The notes beneath the pieces were generated by a model. The model was given only the letters and a program-made list of their open reading frames with translations. It was not told where the DNA came from and did no database searches. From Dermatophagoides farinae (lineage: Eukaryota; Arthropoda; Arachnida; Sarcoptiformes; Pyroglyphidae): a DNA stretch of 64,000 nt. This document shows positions 14,228-26,132 of this stretch, piece after piece (position 1 is the first letter of the stretch; every line of letters starts with the position of its first letter). Where the stretch lies: NCBI RefSeq assembly GCF_024713945.1, contig NC_134686.1:2752001-2816000 (forward strand). The letters are read 5' to 3'. A program made the translations under genes and the position numbers.

Positions 14228-15128
14228 CTCGATATAAAGATTTAAATTAATGATGATTCAAAAAACAAAACTAAAAAAAAAATTTGAAAATTTATTACTC
14301 GAAATTATTAATTAATAGTCACATAAGTGTTTGACTTGATTCCATTATATTTATTATTAAATTAAAATTTCAAATGCGAATTTGCCGCTGCCATTGTTGT
14401 TGTCGTTGTTGTTCCGTCTTGAAATTGATCAATATTTAATTTTTAAAACGAAAAAAAATTCCCTTGAACAACCAACCGATTCTGATTGAAATTGCGATTT
14501 ATTCGTTGCTGTATGTATTAAAAAAAAACAAATGCAATATTCAGGTCCTGCCCGTGTTTTTTTTGGGAAAAATAATTGACGACGATCAAGATTAATGTGT
14601 TATTATCCTGTGTGTTTCATCCACATTGTTTTTTTTAGCCGTATGTCTCTCTATTTACCCAAAATGAAAACACAGTCATGGATCACTTGACTTGATGTTA
14701 TACAAGAAGATGAAATGGAGACAGAGATAGAGACAGCGAGAGGCAGAGAGAGAGAGAGAATAAAATTAAATATTTGACGATGAAAAATATCGCAGAGATG
14801 GTTGCAAAGCAAAGATTTTTTTTTTTTTTGATTTGTTCATTCTGTGATGTGATTTTTTTTGGATTGTCGCCATTTTGATTTTGAAAGTGAATTTGGCCCA
14901 TACGCGTGACAGTTTCCATAATAATAATTTTCTATTTTCCATTTCTATTGGAATATGGAACACACGGCCCTGTCTCTTGGCATTCACCATGACCAAAAAA
15001 CAAAACAAAACAAAAAAAAACCCAACCGCGTGCCCTGGCCAAATTGAATTTTCGTTTTTCGTTTTTTTTTGGTCCAATTTTGTTTTGCCAAAAAAAAAAC
15101 AGATTTGTTCATCTAATCGGTAGGAGAA

Positions 15129-15162
<34 letters not shown>

Positions 15163-17993
15163 AGAGCGAGTAAATCTTTTATCATTCGACAATTTGAATC
15201 TAACCATCTCCAACCAGGACAGTTTTTGTTTCATAATATATGACAATCTATGTCGATATAAAAAGTAGATAGTGAAATGAAAAAATAAAAATTGGTTGGA
15301 GACCACTGATCCGAATGATATATACACTATATATATATATCTATATATATTGGCGCTCGGTAATTGAATTTTAAATCATTTTTTATTTGTCGTCATTTCG
15401 GTTTGGTTGGCTGGTTACACATCCTATCCATCCTAATATTGAAATCGAAATCGAAACAAACTTTCGACTGTACCGAACAACAACAACAACAACAACAGAA
15501 TCAGAATCGATTCTTTATTTCCTCGAAAAAGGATAAAAAAACAGAGAGATAGAGAGAGACAAATGGAATCCAGAATGATCACAAGATATGAAGACAACAA
15601 ATTTGTAATTGAATTCTGGACAAGACACACATATTCTAGTATATTTAAAGAATACAAGCCGAACGCACACACACACACACATACACAGGACAAATGCGGA
15701 AACAAGTATATAACATAACATTGATGATGATATATAGTGATTAAAATTAATGCTCAAAATCAAAATCCAGAAAAAAAAAGTTTTTTTTCACGTCCCCAAA
15801 AAAAATAAAAAAAAATAATGTAAAAAAAACCTAGAGAAATGAGACCTTAATATTCATTTCCATAACGAATGTACAGACAATGGTCTAATGAATTAATTAA
15901 CATTACTCATTTACATACGATTGAAGGCAAAAAACAACAAATCATTTACATACATACATACGACGATTCATATCGAGTTAGTTAGATGGTCCCATCATCA
16001 TCATCATTGTCTCCTCCCCAATGACTGACATTCATCCATCAATCTTTGAATGATAAGAGAAAATAAAAAATAAAAAAAAAATCTAGAAATAGAATGATCA
16101 ACCAAGTGAAAATTTTTATGTTACGAATAACTTTGTCATTCATTCATTCATTCATTCATTCGATTGATTCGTTTAGTTTGTCCTGGCCATCCAACTATCC
16201 AACATCTATCTATCTGTCCGTATATCGCTAACTAATTATCATATGCAAACATTGTATTTGATCATCATCATCATCATCATCATCATGATCAGTTGAATGG
16301 CATTGTTGTTGTCGTTGTTGTTGTATTATTATTTGATGAATGATAATAATAATAATGGCCATTATTCATACATTATTTACACGAATGACAATTTCAATTC
16401 TCAATGTGTTTGACTAACTAAATGGTGGACAAAATATCATCATCATCATCATCATCACGGAATCCAATTTTATTAGTCAAAACAAAAATAACTGACAAAC
16501 TTGTGTGATATAATAATAATAATAATAAATCAATAAAATTCAAATATGAAAAAAAAAACAGAATTTCAACAAACCAAAAACCAGGATTCAGGATTCGGAT
16601 TCAGTTTTTGGTTTGTTATATCGGGCAGCTGACAATAAAACAGTAACGGTCCAATGGATTCAAGTTGTTCCAGATATTGCTCGATGCTGCTCGATGATGA
16701 TGATTTGATCCATATATAGGACTAATATTATGACAACCTTGCCAGATGTAATTATTTTTTTGTAAAGTTTGATTAAATCCAATCACATAATTTACCAATT
16801 TAATCATCACACATCAACCACACCATCGTGTATGACCTAATATTCATGTGTGTAAATCAATTCTAATTTGTTTCCATAATAATCAAATATATATTCACAA
16901 TACGAATGATTCTTTATCATATTATCTAACAATGTGTGTGTGTGTGTGTGGTCTAATCATCATCATCAAATCAAATCAAATCAAAGTGTGAAAAGAATGA
17001 TGATGATTTCACAATTCAGTTCGTGGTTTGCATTCGAAATTTTGATTCGAAAATTTTATTATTTTCAATCAAATAGTTGTTGTTAGTGGTGGATGACAAC
17101 GACACGGACCACAGAACAAATGTCATTTATATTATATATTAACATAATAGAAAAAAAATGTCATCAATTTTGTCTAAAACACAAAGTACTAAATAAATAA
17201 TAATCTGATTTGTTTCATTGTTGTTAAGATTGACACAGCCAATGATGGTCATTATCATCAAAATTGACAAACTTGATCTTCAACATCCAGTAGTGAACAA
17301 AAAGAAAAAAATTCAAATGATGTACAGTATCGATTATATCGATTGTAGAATAGAATATTCAATTGTCTTGTGGCTGCACAAACACACACACACACACACA
17401 ATGCTCTTAGTTCGCAGACTCACAAAAATCTGTCTGTCTGTCTGTCTGTCTTCTTGTTTTGTGTGTGTGTGTGTGTGTGCGAATCGAGTGCAAGGCGCCC
17501 ACCATCTTGCTATTGCTGTTGTTTTTACTGTGTTAATAAAGAAAAAAATTGTCCCCTTGTTGTTGTTGTTGTTGTTGATTATTTGATGATTATATGTGTG
17601 GTTTTCATTGCCATCGATTAAATGTTTAAATTTTCACTTTTTTTAAATATATTACGATTACGATAAAATTGCCGGCCATTTGTGATCTTATGATCTCTTT
17701 GTCAATAAGACAAGCAAAACATCGAACGAATCATTATTGAGAATTGACACTTATTTCGAGCTTGTTTTTTTCATTTTTGCCATCTGTCGAAAGGTATTAT
17801 TGTCATATGTTCATTTGTTTGTATTTTGTCTCATTTTGTTTTGAATTTTTTTTTTGTTGTAGGAATGATTAGCAGGATTTGTTATTGATCTCGTTTATTA
17901 TTTTCGATCCGTCCACATTTCAATTCAAGCCGATAAGATCATTGTTTGTGATGAAGTGAGTCTAAATGAGCTCATTTATCTATATTCGAATCG
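14228..17993. other. Intergenic tract without recognisable genes
   Basis: AT-rich sequence with repeated GA (15131-15160), CA/TG, CAT and TTG microsatellites. The open frames are repeat translations or lack any conserved motif. The last 200 bases upstream of 17994 probably hold the promoter and 5' UTR of the Rad60-SLD gene. A possible UTR-intron acceptor (poly-T then GTAG) lies near 17860. Confidence 0.55.
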
Positions 17994-18527
17994 ATGGATA
18001 ATGATGAAATTAACGCTTTATTTAATAAAATTGATAATTTGAAACGTCATCCATTGTACAAGTACATGAAAATCCAAGATCAACTACCAATAACAGATAT
18101 TGGAAGAAATTCTTGTTGGGATCTTATATTCAAAAAACAAAATAAAGATATATTAAAGTTAACTGATTTACAACATCATCAAACATCAATGAAGGCTTCA
18201 GAGATGAAAGGCGCCGATAGTCAAACAGTAATTCGAATGAATGCAACATCGAATGTGTTGACAAATCAAACTAGCAGCCAGACAACAGAAATGAATTCAG
18301 AATTACGAATCATCATAATCGATGAAAATTGGAGCCAGTATTGTTACCGTATCAAGATCAATACACCATTCGGTAAATTGATCAATCGATTCTGTCAACA
18401 AGTTCGAAAAGCAGATAATAAATCGGTTTTATTCTGGTATCATGGTCGATGTGTCGAGGATGATGATACACCTAGAACATTGAACATTAAAGATAATGAA
18501 GTGATTCTCGCTCACTACATCAAATAG
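17994..18527 (+). CDS. Rad60-SLD/NFATC2IP-type SUMO-like domain protein
   Basis: Single-exon frame of 177 residues. The N-terminal hundred residues are polar and unrecognised. The C-terminal ~75 residues (from ELRIIII to the end) form a ubiquitin-like fold of SUMO type: a first strand (RIIIIDENWSQYCYRIKI), a helix (FGKLINRFCQQVRK), then VLFWYHGRCVEDDDTPRTLNI and a closing VILAHYIK. The DDTPRTLNI segment matches the DNHTPKELGM turn of SUMO. There is no C-terminal Gly-Gly, so it cannot be conjugated like SUMO. This is typical of the Rad60/ESC2/NFATC2IP SUMO-like domains, which bind Ubc9 and act in genome stability. Only one such domain is seen, whereas the full family proteins have two. The fold is firm; orthology to Rad60 is inferred. 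Confidence 0.75.
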   Translation: MDNDEINALFNKIDNLKRHPLYKYMKIQDQLPITDIGRNSCWDLIFKKQNKDILKLTDLQHHQTSMKASEMKGADSQTVIRMNATSNVLTNQTSSQTTEMNSELRIIIIDENWSQYCYRIKINTPFGKLINRFCQQVRKADNKSVLFWYHGRCVEDDDTPRTLNIKDNEVILAHYIK

Positions 18528-19293
18528 GCATTAATCATTCGGCAAGGATCTCTGTGTCATCTTACATTTGGACTATGGATTCCTTCATGCAATAGTTGTT
18601 GGATTTAAATTAGGTATCAATTAGCTATTTTTTATTTCATAATTCATCTTTATCATTATCACGGACGACACACGGTTCATATGCCCAATATGTTGTTGCC
18701 ATGTATTGTATCTCAAACAATCATTAAATGAATATGTATGATATACGAAAAGAAACATAAACACACCACATACCTATAGCCTATCTCCCAAATTTAGTGA
18801 TTGAATATGCTTAATATACATATAATAATAAACATAAACATAAACTGTTGATCAATGAATGATCGATCAGAGATTCAGGCCAACGGTTCCATAGATTGAT
18901 TGCAATTTTTGTATTCTCAATCCATTTCTCAATGTTTCACAATTATTTCTTACTCTTTTTGTACAATTACTGCACCGATTTGACTGATTTCTGATTTCAG
19001 TGTCCTTTCGTTTATTTATGGACCTGATCAATTCATGCTGTAATGTAATTATTATTTATCAATTATTTTTTTTCATATAATTTTTTTTCTATTTAACAAA
19101 CAAAAAAGAAATCCATCGATAATCGATTATATAAAAATTTATGATGATTTTTTTTCCAGAATTCGAAATGGCAACTATATCCACCCTAATGGGTATATCA
19201 TATTTCGACACTTTTGCGCGCCTTTTCACACAATTGATCATTGTTGTCGTTGATTGTATGGTTCATGATTTTATTGTTTTGATTGGAAAAAAA
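18528..19293. other. Spacer with candidate TATA element
   Basis: AT-rich spacer between the SUMO-like gene and the acidic protein. A TATATAAAA-like stretch near 19128-19136 could serve the downstream gene if translation starts at 19294. Nothing else is recognisable. Confidence 0.45.
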
Positions 19294-19998
19294 ATGTCCA
19301 AACGTAAAATTGATGAAACTGAAGAATTGGGATTATATCTGAATGATGATTCAAATACGTCTGACAATGACAATGATAAGTGGACAACAACCAGTGTGAA
19401 ACTTGAAAACAGTTTCAATGAACATTCGAAATCAATGACAACAGCCAATACATCTGTAAATCCAAATCGTGGAGCATTATTTTTTTCCAACCTTAATCGA
19501 ATTGCTGCCAAGTATTGTCAAAGTGATTATTCGGATGATGATGATGATGATGACAATGTAGTTGATTTTTCCAAATTGGACAAAACATTCAAAACTTACA
19601 GAAGGAAAAAAAAGCCTAAACTTTCATCGCCAAATAACACCGCAAAACATCCAGAACCGAGTCCAGATATTAAACTAGATCGAGTCGTGACCGAAAACGA
19701 TTATTGTTCATCATCTGAATACAATGATGATGATGATGATGATAATGATAGTGAATCAATTTGTTCAAAGTCTTCTGACAGTGAAATTGAAGATGAAAGT
19801 GTCAATGACGAAATTCACAATAATACTGAAATAACATCGAAAAAACAAAATGAAATTTCCACTTGCAATTTTTCAATATTTAATATGTCTACCAGTATCG
19901 TTGTTCATATGCCTTCACAACAATCAACAACATCAATCTCATCATCATTATTTAATGATGATGATGATTTTCTCCAAAAATTGTTTAAAAAATCTTAA
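19294..19998 (+). CDS. Acidic, Asp-rich hypothetical protein
   Basis: Single exon. The frame is open from an ATG at 19141, but I chose 19294 (MSKRKIDETEE). A TATA-like element sits only about 10 bases before 19141, and the extra N-terminus looks like translated UTR. The chosen product is 234 residues. It is highly charged, with two Asp runs (near residues 80 and 148), a basic cluster between them (RRKKKPK, nuclear-signal-like), Ser-rich stretches, and two short hydrophobic patches in acidic context (NVVDF, SIVVHM) that resemble SUMO-interacting motifs. There is no recognised domain. It lies next to the SUMO-like gene on the same strand, which fits a nuclear role but proves nothing. Function unknown. 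Confidence 0.6.
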   Translation: MSKRKIDETEELGLYLNDDSNTSDNDNDKWTTTSVKLENSFNEHSKSMTTANTSVNPNRGALFFSNLNRIAAKYCQSDYSDDDDDDDNVVDFSKLDKTFKTYRRKKKPKLSSPNNTAKHPEPSPDIKLDRVVTENDYCSSSEYNDDDDDDNDSESICSKSSDSEIEDESVNDEIHNNTEITSKKQNEISTCNFSIFNMSTSIVVHMPSQQSTTSISSSLFNDDDDFLQKLFKKS

Positions 19999-20540
19999 AA
20001 TTTTCAATTACGTTCTTTATGAATGGCAAATCACGAAGCCACCAACTGCATTAGCCAAATGATGATTGTTTTCAATTTGGCTTGCCTTTTTTTTCTTTTT
20101 CACTCACTGCTTGTGTTGATTTGGGTCCAAAAAGAGCAATACAATTCGATTATCATCATAAATAATGAGAATATATCGATATCGATATACTACTTTTAAT
20201 AATTCATTTTACCATCCATTCATTCAACAATATTGAATTTGTATTCTTCATCATTTTACAAAATTTTTTTTCAAATTTCATTGTCCATCAATCTTTGTGT
20301 ACAGTAACAATAAGCAAAAAAGAAAAAAAAATTTCGTCATTAATTGTGTTTCATAATTGAATCGAAAATAACAATTCGATTTTTACAAGACAAAAAAAAT
20401 GTTGTTTTGTTGATGCAAGTTGTTTGTTTGGGGGTGGTTCTCTCTGCATTTTTATTTTTCTGTTTTGCAGAGAAACATTAAGTTTGTTGAATTTTGATAA
20501 TCAATATAATCATCATTATTATTATTTGTGTGAGTCAATA
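19999..20540. other. Upstream region of UBE2J2
   Basis: AT-rich spacer with short poly-A and poly-T tracts and a palindromic ATATCGATATCGATAT near 20172-20187. It probably contains the 5' UTR and promoter of the E2 gene. No coding content is seen. Confidence 0.45.
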
Positions 20541-21486
20541 ATGAACACTGGTGGTGGTGGTGGTGGTCGTAGAATGGCAACAAATATTAACGGTGTACGA
20601 CAAAATGCTCAAAATAATTCCAAAAAATTCATTAGCTCATGGCGTCGTTTGAAACAAGATTATATGATGATAATGAAAGATCCAGTACCATACGTTACTG
20701 TAGCACCGTTACAAAATGACATTCTTGAATGGTAATGCATTCCTTTTTTTTCTTGTCGACTTTAGTCATTTAGTATAGTCATTTGACACTTTTAATCATA
20801 GGCACTATGTGATTCGTGGACCAGAAAATACTGTATACAATGGCGGCATTTATCATGGAAAACTCAAATTTCCTATCGAATATCCGTTTCGACCACCATC
20901 GATTTATATGATAACACCGAGTGGCCGTTTCAAGACTAACACTAGATTATGTTTAAGTTTTTCGGATTTTCATCCTGATTCCTGGAATCCAACATGGAGC
21001 CTTTCTACAATTCTTACCGGTTTATTGAGCTTCATGTTGGAAGAACATAATGCAGTTGGTTCGTTACAAGCATCGGACAGTGTTCGCCGAATATATGCCA
21101 AGAAAAGCCTGCAATTCAATCTCAATGATGCCACATTTGTTGAACTTTTTCCCGATATTGCCGATGTACGTATACAATGCATATACATAGTTTATTTCCA
21201 TTATATCTTATTGATTGAACTTGATTTGTACATAATATAGGAAATTGAATGCGAATTGGAACGTATAAAAACGTTGGAAGCAGCCAACCAAAAAAACAGC
21301 AACAAGAATAATAATGATAAATCATCGAAAGATTCTACAAACAACAATGGTTCAAATGAACGACAATCTGAATATGATCGTTTCAATCGTTTTGTATGGT
21401 CATGTGTCTATAATTTGATTGCATTATTCATAGTGATCTTATTCGCTTACATTGTACAATGGGTACTATCCGAATATAATCAATGA
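20541..21486 (+). CDS. UBE2J2: ER-anchored ubiquitin-conjugating enzyme E2 J2
   Basis: Exons 20541-20731, 20802-21165 and 21241-21486 give 266 residues (human UBE2J2 is about 259). The UBC fold runs from about residue 25 to 175: KKFISSWRRLKQDY helix, PVPYVTVAP, WHYVIRGPENTVYNGGIYHG, and YPFRPPSIYMITPSGRFKTN. The active-site Cys is in TRLCLSFSDFHPDSWNP. Like other UBC6-type E2s, it has TRLC...FHP instead of the classical HPN motif. After a polar Asn/Lys/Ser linker there is a single C-terminal membrane anchor (NLIALFIVILFAYIVQWVL), so the enzyme is tail-anchored in the ER with the catalytic domain in the cytosol. The known family role is ER-associated degradation, with hydroxyl-residue ubiquitination reported for J2. 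The ATG at 20541 opens a Gly-rich N-terminus. Its 3' end faces RpL22. Confidence 0.93.
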
Positions 21487-21746
21487 TCATCATCATCATC
21501 ATCATCACCACCACAAATTTGTTATCGTTCAATTATAGTAAGAATCTTTTTATTGATCATTCTGATGAAATGTATAATGGTTTTGTTAAATAATTGTTAA
21601 TTTTGTTCATATCAGATCCAATATTCCACACACACACACACACACAGTCATACACAAACACACTCGTTTATTCTTATTGAATTGAAAACGAGATGTGAAT
21701 GATTGATTGAAATTAAAATGTTTAAATTTTATGAAAAAAAAATTCA

Positions 21747-21752
21747 TTTATT
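21747..21752 (-). terminator. Polyadenylation signal AATAAA of RpL22
   Basis: AATAAA on the minus strand, about 25 bases after the eL22 stop codon. It lies in the short convergent spacer shared with UBE2J2. Confidence 0.6.
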
Positions 21753-21776
21753 AAGACATATATTCGATAATAATAA

Positions 21777-22419
21777 TCATTCATTTTCTTCTTCTTCATC
21801 AGCATCTTCATTGTTGATCTGGAAATAACGTAATTCGAATGCCTCTTTTGATGTGGCTACCACACGAATCCAGTCACGAAGATTGTTCTTTTTCAAATAT
21901 TTTTTCGTCAAATATTTGAGATAACGTTTCGAAAACGGGATCGTTGTGTTAATAAGAATTTTAAATTTGTTACGTTCAACCGTAACGGCTGTGCCAAGAT
22001 TTCCAGTCTTTCCATTAACTTTGATTCTTTCCTTGAGAAATGATTCCTATAGAAACAAATAAAATGCGATATATGACGAATGATTAATGCGTCAACAATG
22101 TGCAAAACTTGACTTTGACATTTCTCACAAATGAATCAATCAAGTCTACACTCGATGCATTGTGAGTAGATTCAGTGGATGAATCAATCAATGATAATTA
22201 ATATTTACTTACAAAATCGGTTGCATTCATAATGCCATCATCGACTGGTTTCGAACAATCAATTGAAAATTTCAATGCAACTTTTTTCGATTTTTTTCCA
22301 CCCTTTGTTTTGGCCAAAACATTTTGTTGTTTACCTTTTTTAGCTTTCTATAATGAAATTCAACAATCAATTTAATCATTCATTATTTTTAATCATTCAT
22401 CATCACTTACCACGACCAT
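21777..22419 (-). CDS. RpL22: 60S ribosomal protein eL22
   Basis: Exons (minus) 22411-22419, 22213-22347 and 21777-22046 give 137 residues. The first coding exon is only nine bases (MVV). A Lys-rich N-terminus ([15 protein letters not shown]) leads into the conserved body: [34 protein letters not shown], then [29 protein letters not shown] and LRYFQIN, with an acidic tail (DADEEEENE). All of this matches eL22. It is a structural protein of the large ribosomal subunit. The minus strand about 110-135 bases upstream of the ATG carries a pyrimidine stretch (CCTTTTCCTTTCTC), which fits a terminal oligopyrimidine start typical of ribosomal protein mRNAs. The N-terminus is shorter than that of insect L22 proteins, with no histone-H1-like extension. 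Confidence 0.95.
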
Positions 22420-22894
22420 TTTTGTGAATTGATCAATATATAGGAATTTAATAATGGTAAAAAATTAAAAAATAAATTCACAAACAAAAATCACAATAAC
22501 ACGTGAACTGTGTGAATGAGAAAGGAAAAGGAAAATTTTTTTTTTCCAAAAAATCACGCATGAGTGTGGGAGTAAAAATAATATGATCCATTCATAGAGG
22601 CTGTGTGTGTGTGTGTGAATCCATCAATATGTTTGCTCAATGGTAAATTGTTGACGTTGATAATTGTGTTGGATTTTTTCCTACTATTTTTTTTTTTTTT
22701 TGGTTAAAAAATTGATGGATTTTTTTTTCATTGGCTGAATGCTCGAACAATGATTGAAAATGTTTATTCAACACCGCATTTACCTGTTGTTATTTGAATA
22801 ATAATAAAAAAAAAGTAAAACGAATTTAATCATCATTTGAATTCTGTCTTTGTCTTTTAGTGATATATTTGGAATTTCGAGAGAAAAAAAAACA
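22420..22894. promoter_or_regulatory. Divergent promoter region between RpL22 and the EFCAB14-like gene
   Basis: 475 bases between two divergently transcribed genes. It contains the pyrimidine tract of RpL22 (plus-strand purines at about 22520-22550), long T and A runs, and a TG microsatellite near 22602. No clear TATA box for either gene. Confidence 0.45.
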
Positions 22895-24172
22895 ATGGGA
22901 ACAACAGGTAGTGTGTTATTTTTTTTTTTTTTTTTTTTTTGATTCACATTTTGTTGAATTCATCTTGCTTCAACAGATCAATCAAAGTTAATGTTTTCGA
23001 ATGGCCTTAGTGATAGTATGGATTCATCATCCGATGATGTTATACCGATGCAATCAAGACGAAGAAAACGTAGCTTTACACGAAAAAAGTATGTATGGTA
23101 TTGATTTTTGATTTCCCAAAAAATTTAATTTTCGGTCATGTTAGTCGAAATTCTAGATTAGTGTCATCATCATCATCATTTCTGAAAAGCAACTATTCAT
23201 ATGGGCTGTGTACAATGTTCAAATTTGTTTTTGTCGTATTCATACTAATATCTGTCATCATTGGTACGGTAGTCATGTACAGTCTATCCAAACGAATGGA
23301 TTCTCTTCAACTTTCAATCAGTGGAAGTAAGTGGCGATAGTTAGTTGGTTGTTCTTGGTTTTAATCAATTTATTTGCCCATTTCAAGTACAATCAACCAA
23401 CAAGGATCTTCCTGATGATTTACATTCATTGCATTCGAAATATAAATCTTTGGAACAAGAATCGACCAACCTAAAAATAAATCTGAATAATGTCATCATA
23501 ACAACATCGAATCTTACTCAACAGACTGCTCAACTTCATCAGAAACTCAACCAATTGGATCAGGTTATTGATTTGGGTCCTAATACCAAACAATTGCCAA
23601 CAGATGTTGAACAATTAAGAAAGGTAAGATTATTGTTACATATGTTTTTGATTGATCACTTGTTCATGATTATACGTCTTGCCTCATTTGTAAAGATGAT
23701 TGCCGATATAAATACTCAAATTGGCTCAACCGATAATGATTCGAAATTGTGGAAAGAACAGCAAAAAAATCTAGAACTACGAATGAATGCATTCGACAGT
23801 AGATTGCAGCTATTGGAACAAAATTTATCAGCAATGTCGAATAACCAATCGATATGGAATCAAAAAATTGAACAATTGATTACTGTGATAGACAATCAAA
23901 TGGCCACGTTGAATGAATCGTTTGCCAATCTAAGTACATCGCTATCCAATATGTCTAATGAGTCACTAATTGAACGACATTCCATTCATCAAAATGATGA
24001 TGATAATCAACATAGTGAGGATATTTCTGCTAAAACTAATACATTGATTCCTACTACTACTCATTCATCATTAGAACCAAATGAAGAACCGATCGGTACA
24101 GGTCGAATCCATAAAAAAATGTTTGCCAATATCGACAATCTGACTGAATCCGATAACGTCAATCATATGTGA
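22895..24172 (+). CDS. Single-pass membrane coiled-coil protein, EFCAB14-like
   Basis: Exons 22895-22907, 22977-23088, 23145-23326, 23388-23623 and 23696-24172 give 339 residues in phase. A short cytosolic N-terminus has an acidic/basic cluster (SSSDDV, SRRRKRSF). One membrane segment follows at about residues 70-92 (FKFVFVVFILISVIIGTVVMY). A long heptad-rich extracytosolic coiled coil comes next, with several N-glycosylation sequons (NLT, NLS, NQS, NES, NMS), which suggests a lumenal or extracellular side. The arrangement and the LPTDVEQLRKMIADINTQIG stretch resemble vertebrate EFCAB14 (KIAA0494), but the C-terminal EF-hands of that protein are absent. The C-terminus is acidic and polar. Orthology is tentative; the topology is well supported. 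Confidence 0.6.
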
Positions 24173-24329
24173 ATAATGATAAATGATGTATGATAGAATT
24201 AACTTGCCATAAATCATTTCATTTCAAGCTTCTAGTCATCATATTATTGATTGATAGTGTTGATTGATTTTTTTTAAAAATTAAATTCATCATTTATTTG
24301 GTATTAATTAAACAATGATATTATAATGA

Positions 24330-25248
24330 TCAATAAATTTTGCCATTGATTTGATGGGAAATTCTACGACATTCATTATTATTATTATTATTATTATTAT
24401 GTTGTTTATTGTAATATGAGCGTTTGTAAAAATTGCCAAACATTATCAAATAAATGATCGCCTGTGATATGAGTAGCCAACGAAATAATTGTGGATAATC
24501 AATATGTCGAAAATTGAGATACAATCCATATAGTCCAAGTATAAGAAATTGTAACAATTGTAAACAGGTTATATAACGTTTCCAACGAAGATATGGTCGA
24601 ACATGATGGCCACCCAACGCTGCCAATGAATAATAAGTGTACATTAACATGTGACAAAATGAATTCAACATGGCAAACAATCCCAATACGGGCATAGTTG
24701 GACTCATCTGATAACAAAAGCAATCCAATTCAATAAAATAAAATAATAATCATAACAAAAATACAAACCCAATTGGCAAACCAGCCGACTATTGGAACGG
24801 ACACATGATGGTAAACATGTAGCACTGTTATATGGTCATTCTTTTTCCGTAACACAAGAAATACGGTGTCCATATAGTCGATAAATTTACTAATTTGATA
24901 ATAATAATACAAACTAATTATGCTATGGGCACGTTCACTACTATCGAATGGCGATGGGAAATGAAAATTGAGCAAATCCCGGCCATAATTTGTCCACCAA
25001 AATGATTCATAGAAAAAATATAGATTCAATGCGACAAGCAATACATTGAACATAAACATTGGCATACGAATAGCAAACGGTTTCCGGTGCTGCATCCATT
25101 GGACGCCAAAATAAATGGCCAACAAATAGATGATTGATATCACTAGTAACTTGTATGGACCATTATGCATTAGCCATTGATTGACCACTCGAGGATCACA
25201 ATGACCATTCCAATAATGAGCGTTGAAAAATTGTATCGAAATCATCAT
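24330..25248 (-). CDS. ELOVL-type very long chain fatty acid elongase
   Basis: Exons (minus) 24769-25248 and 24330-24707 give 285 residues. The condensing-enzyme signature is complete: DPRVVNQWLM near the N-terminus, KFIDYMDTVFLVLRKK, the histidine box LHVYHH, and NSFCHMLMYTYYSLAALG. About seven hydrophobic segments are visible. ELOVL enzymes catalyse the 3-ketoacyl-CoA synthase step of fatty acid elongation in the ER using malonyl-CoA. An in-frame stop (TAA) lies five codons before the chosen ATG at 25248, so coding starts there. The C-terminus is an Asn run followed by a basic tail ending in NGKIY, without the usual dilysine ER-retrieval signal. Substrate preference cannot be read from the sequence. 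Confidence 0.93.
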
Positions 25249-26132
25249 TGGCCAATCTACTTAAAAATTGATTGCTAATTTATAATGTGACAATCATACC
25301 TACAGCAACAATCAACATCATACATTATAAAACTAAGATGAAACAATCGAAATGGAACAATTACGTCATGCAAGCAGTATTTTCAACTGAACAAAAACAA
25401 TAGTATTACGTGTCTTATAGAATCGCGATCGATAGAATAATTTCAACACTACCAATAGACTGGGAATCAACTCGAATGTTTCACTGCAAATTATGATTCA
25501 TTTTAGTTGACTTTCATTAGTTTGGTATATGTAGAACAACAGTTAGTAGTGTAGTAGTTAGTTCCACGATTCATTCATTGGCCATCATCATCATCATCAT
25601 CATTATCATGGATGATTGTAACAATTTCTAGCCTGGTTTGGTTGCCATAACATGACTGGTATTTTTTTTTTGCTATTTCAAGCAAACAAAAACTCATAAA
25701 ATGAGACCAAAAAAAATAAAAATACATTGTGGATCGACCCGAAACAAACGAGAAATCGATTCCGGAAAAAGCAAACAATTTGGTTTTGTTTTGTTCACAC
25801 ACAGCATGAAATCTGGATTTTGAATGGAAAATAATTTGATTTGTACGAATTTAGTTTAATCGATTGATTCAACTATAGTTGGTCTGTTTGCTTTATAACT
25901 TATTGCAAAGTTAATTGGATCAATTACCATTTTGCATATAATCATTATAATGATTCTGAATGATTCAAGAATAAATAATGAAAATTGGTTCGTATATCTA
26001 TTATGGTATAAATGTTTTCCTTTAGATTTTATTACAAGTCAATAGATATAAAAATTAGAGAATGGAATAATCGAATGAATCAATGAATGACATTTGCTCA
26101 TTGCATTCTCAATCAATGTGCATTAATGGTGT
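25249..26132. other. Spacer between elongase and apolipophorin
   Basis: AT-rich sequence with CAT repeats (25584-25605). It should hold the elongase 5' UTR and promoter and the apolipophorin 3' UTR. A minus-strand AATAAA at 26028-26033 is a plausible poly(A) signal for the latter. The open frame at 25575-25802 has no conserved features. Confidence 0.5.
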
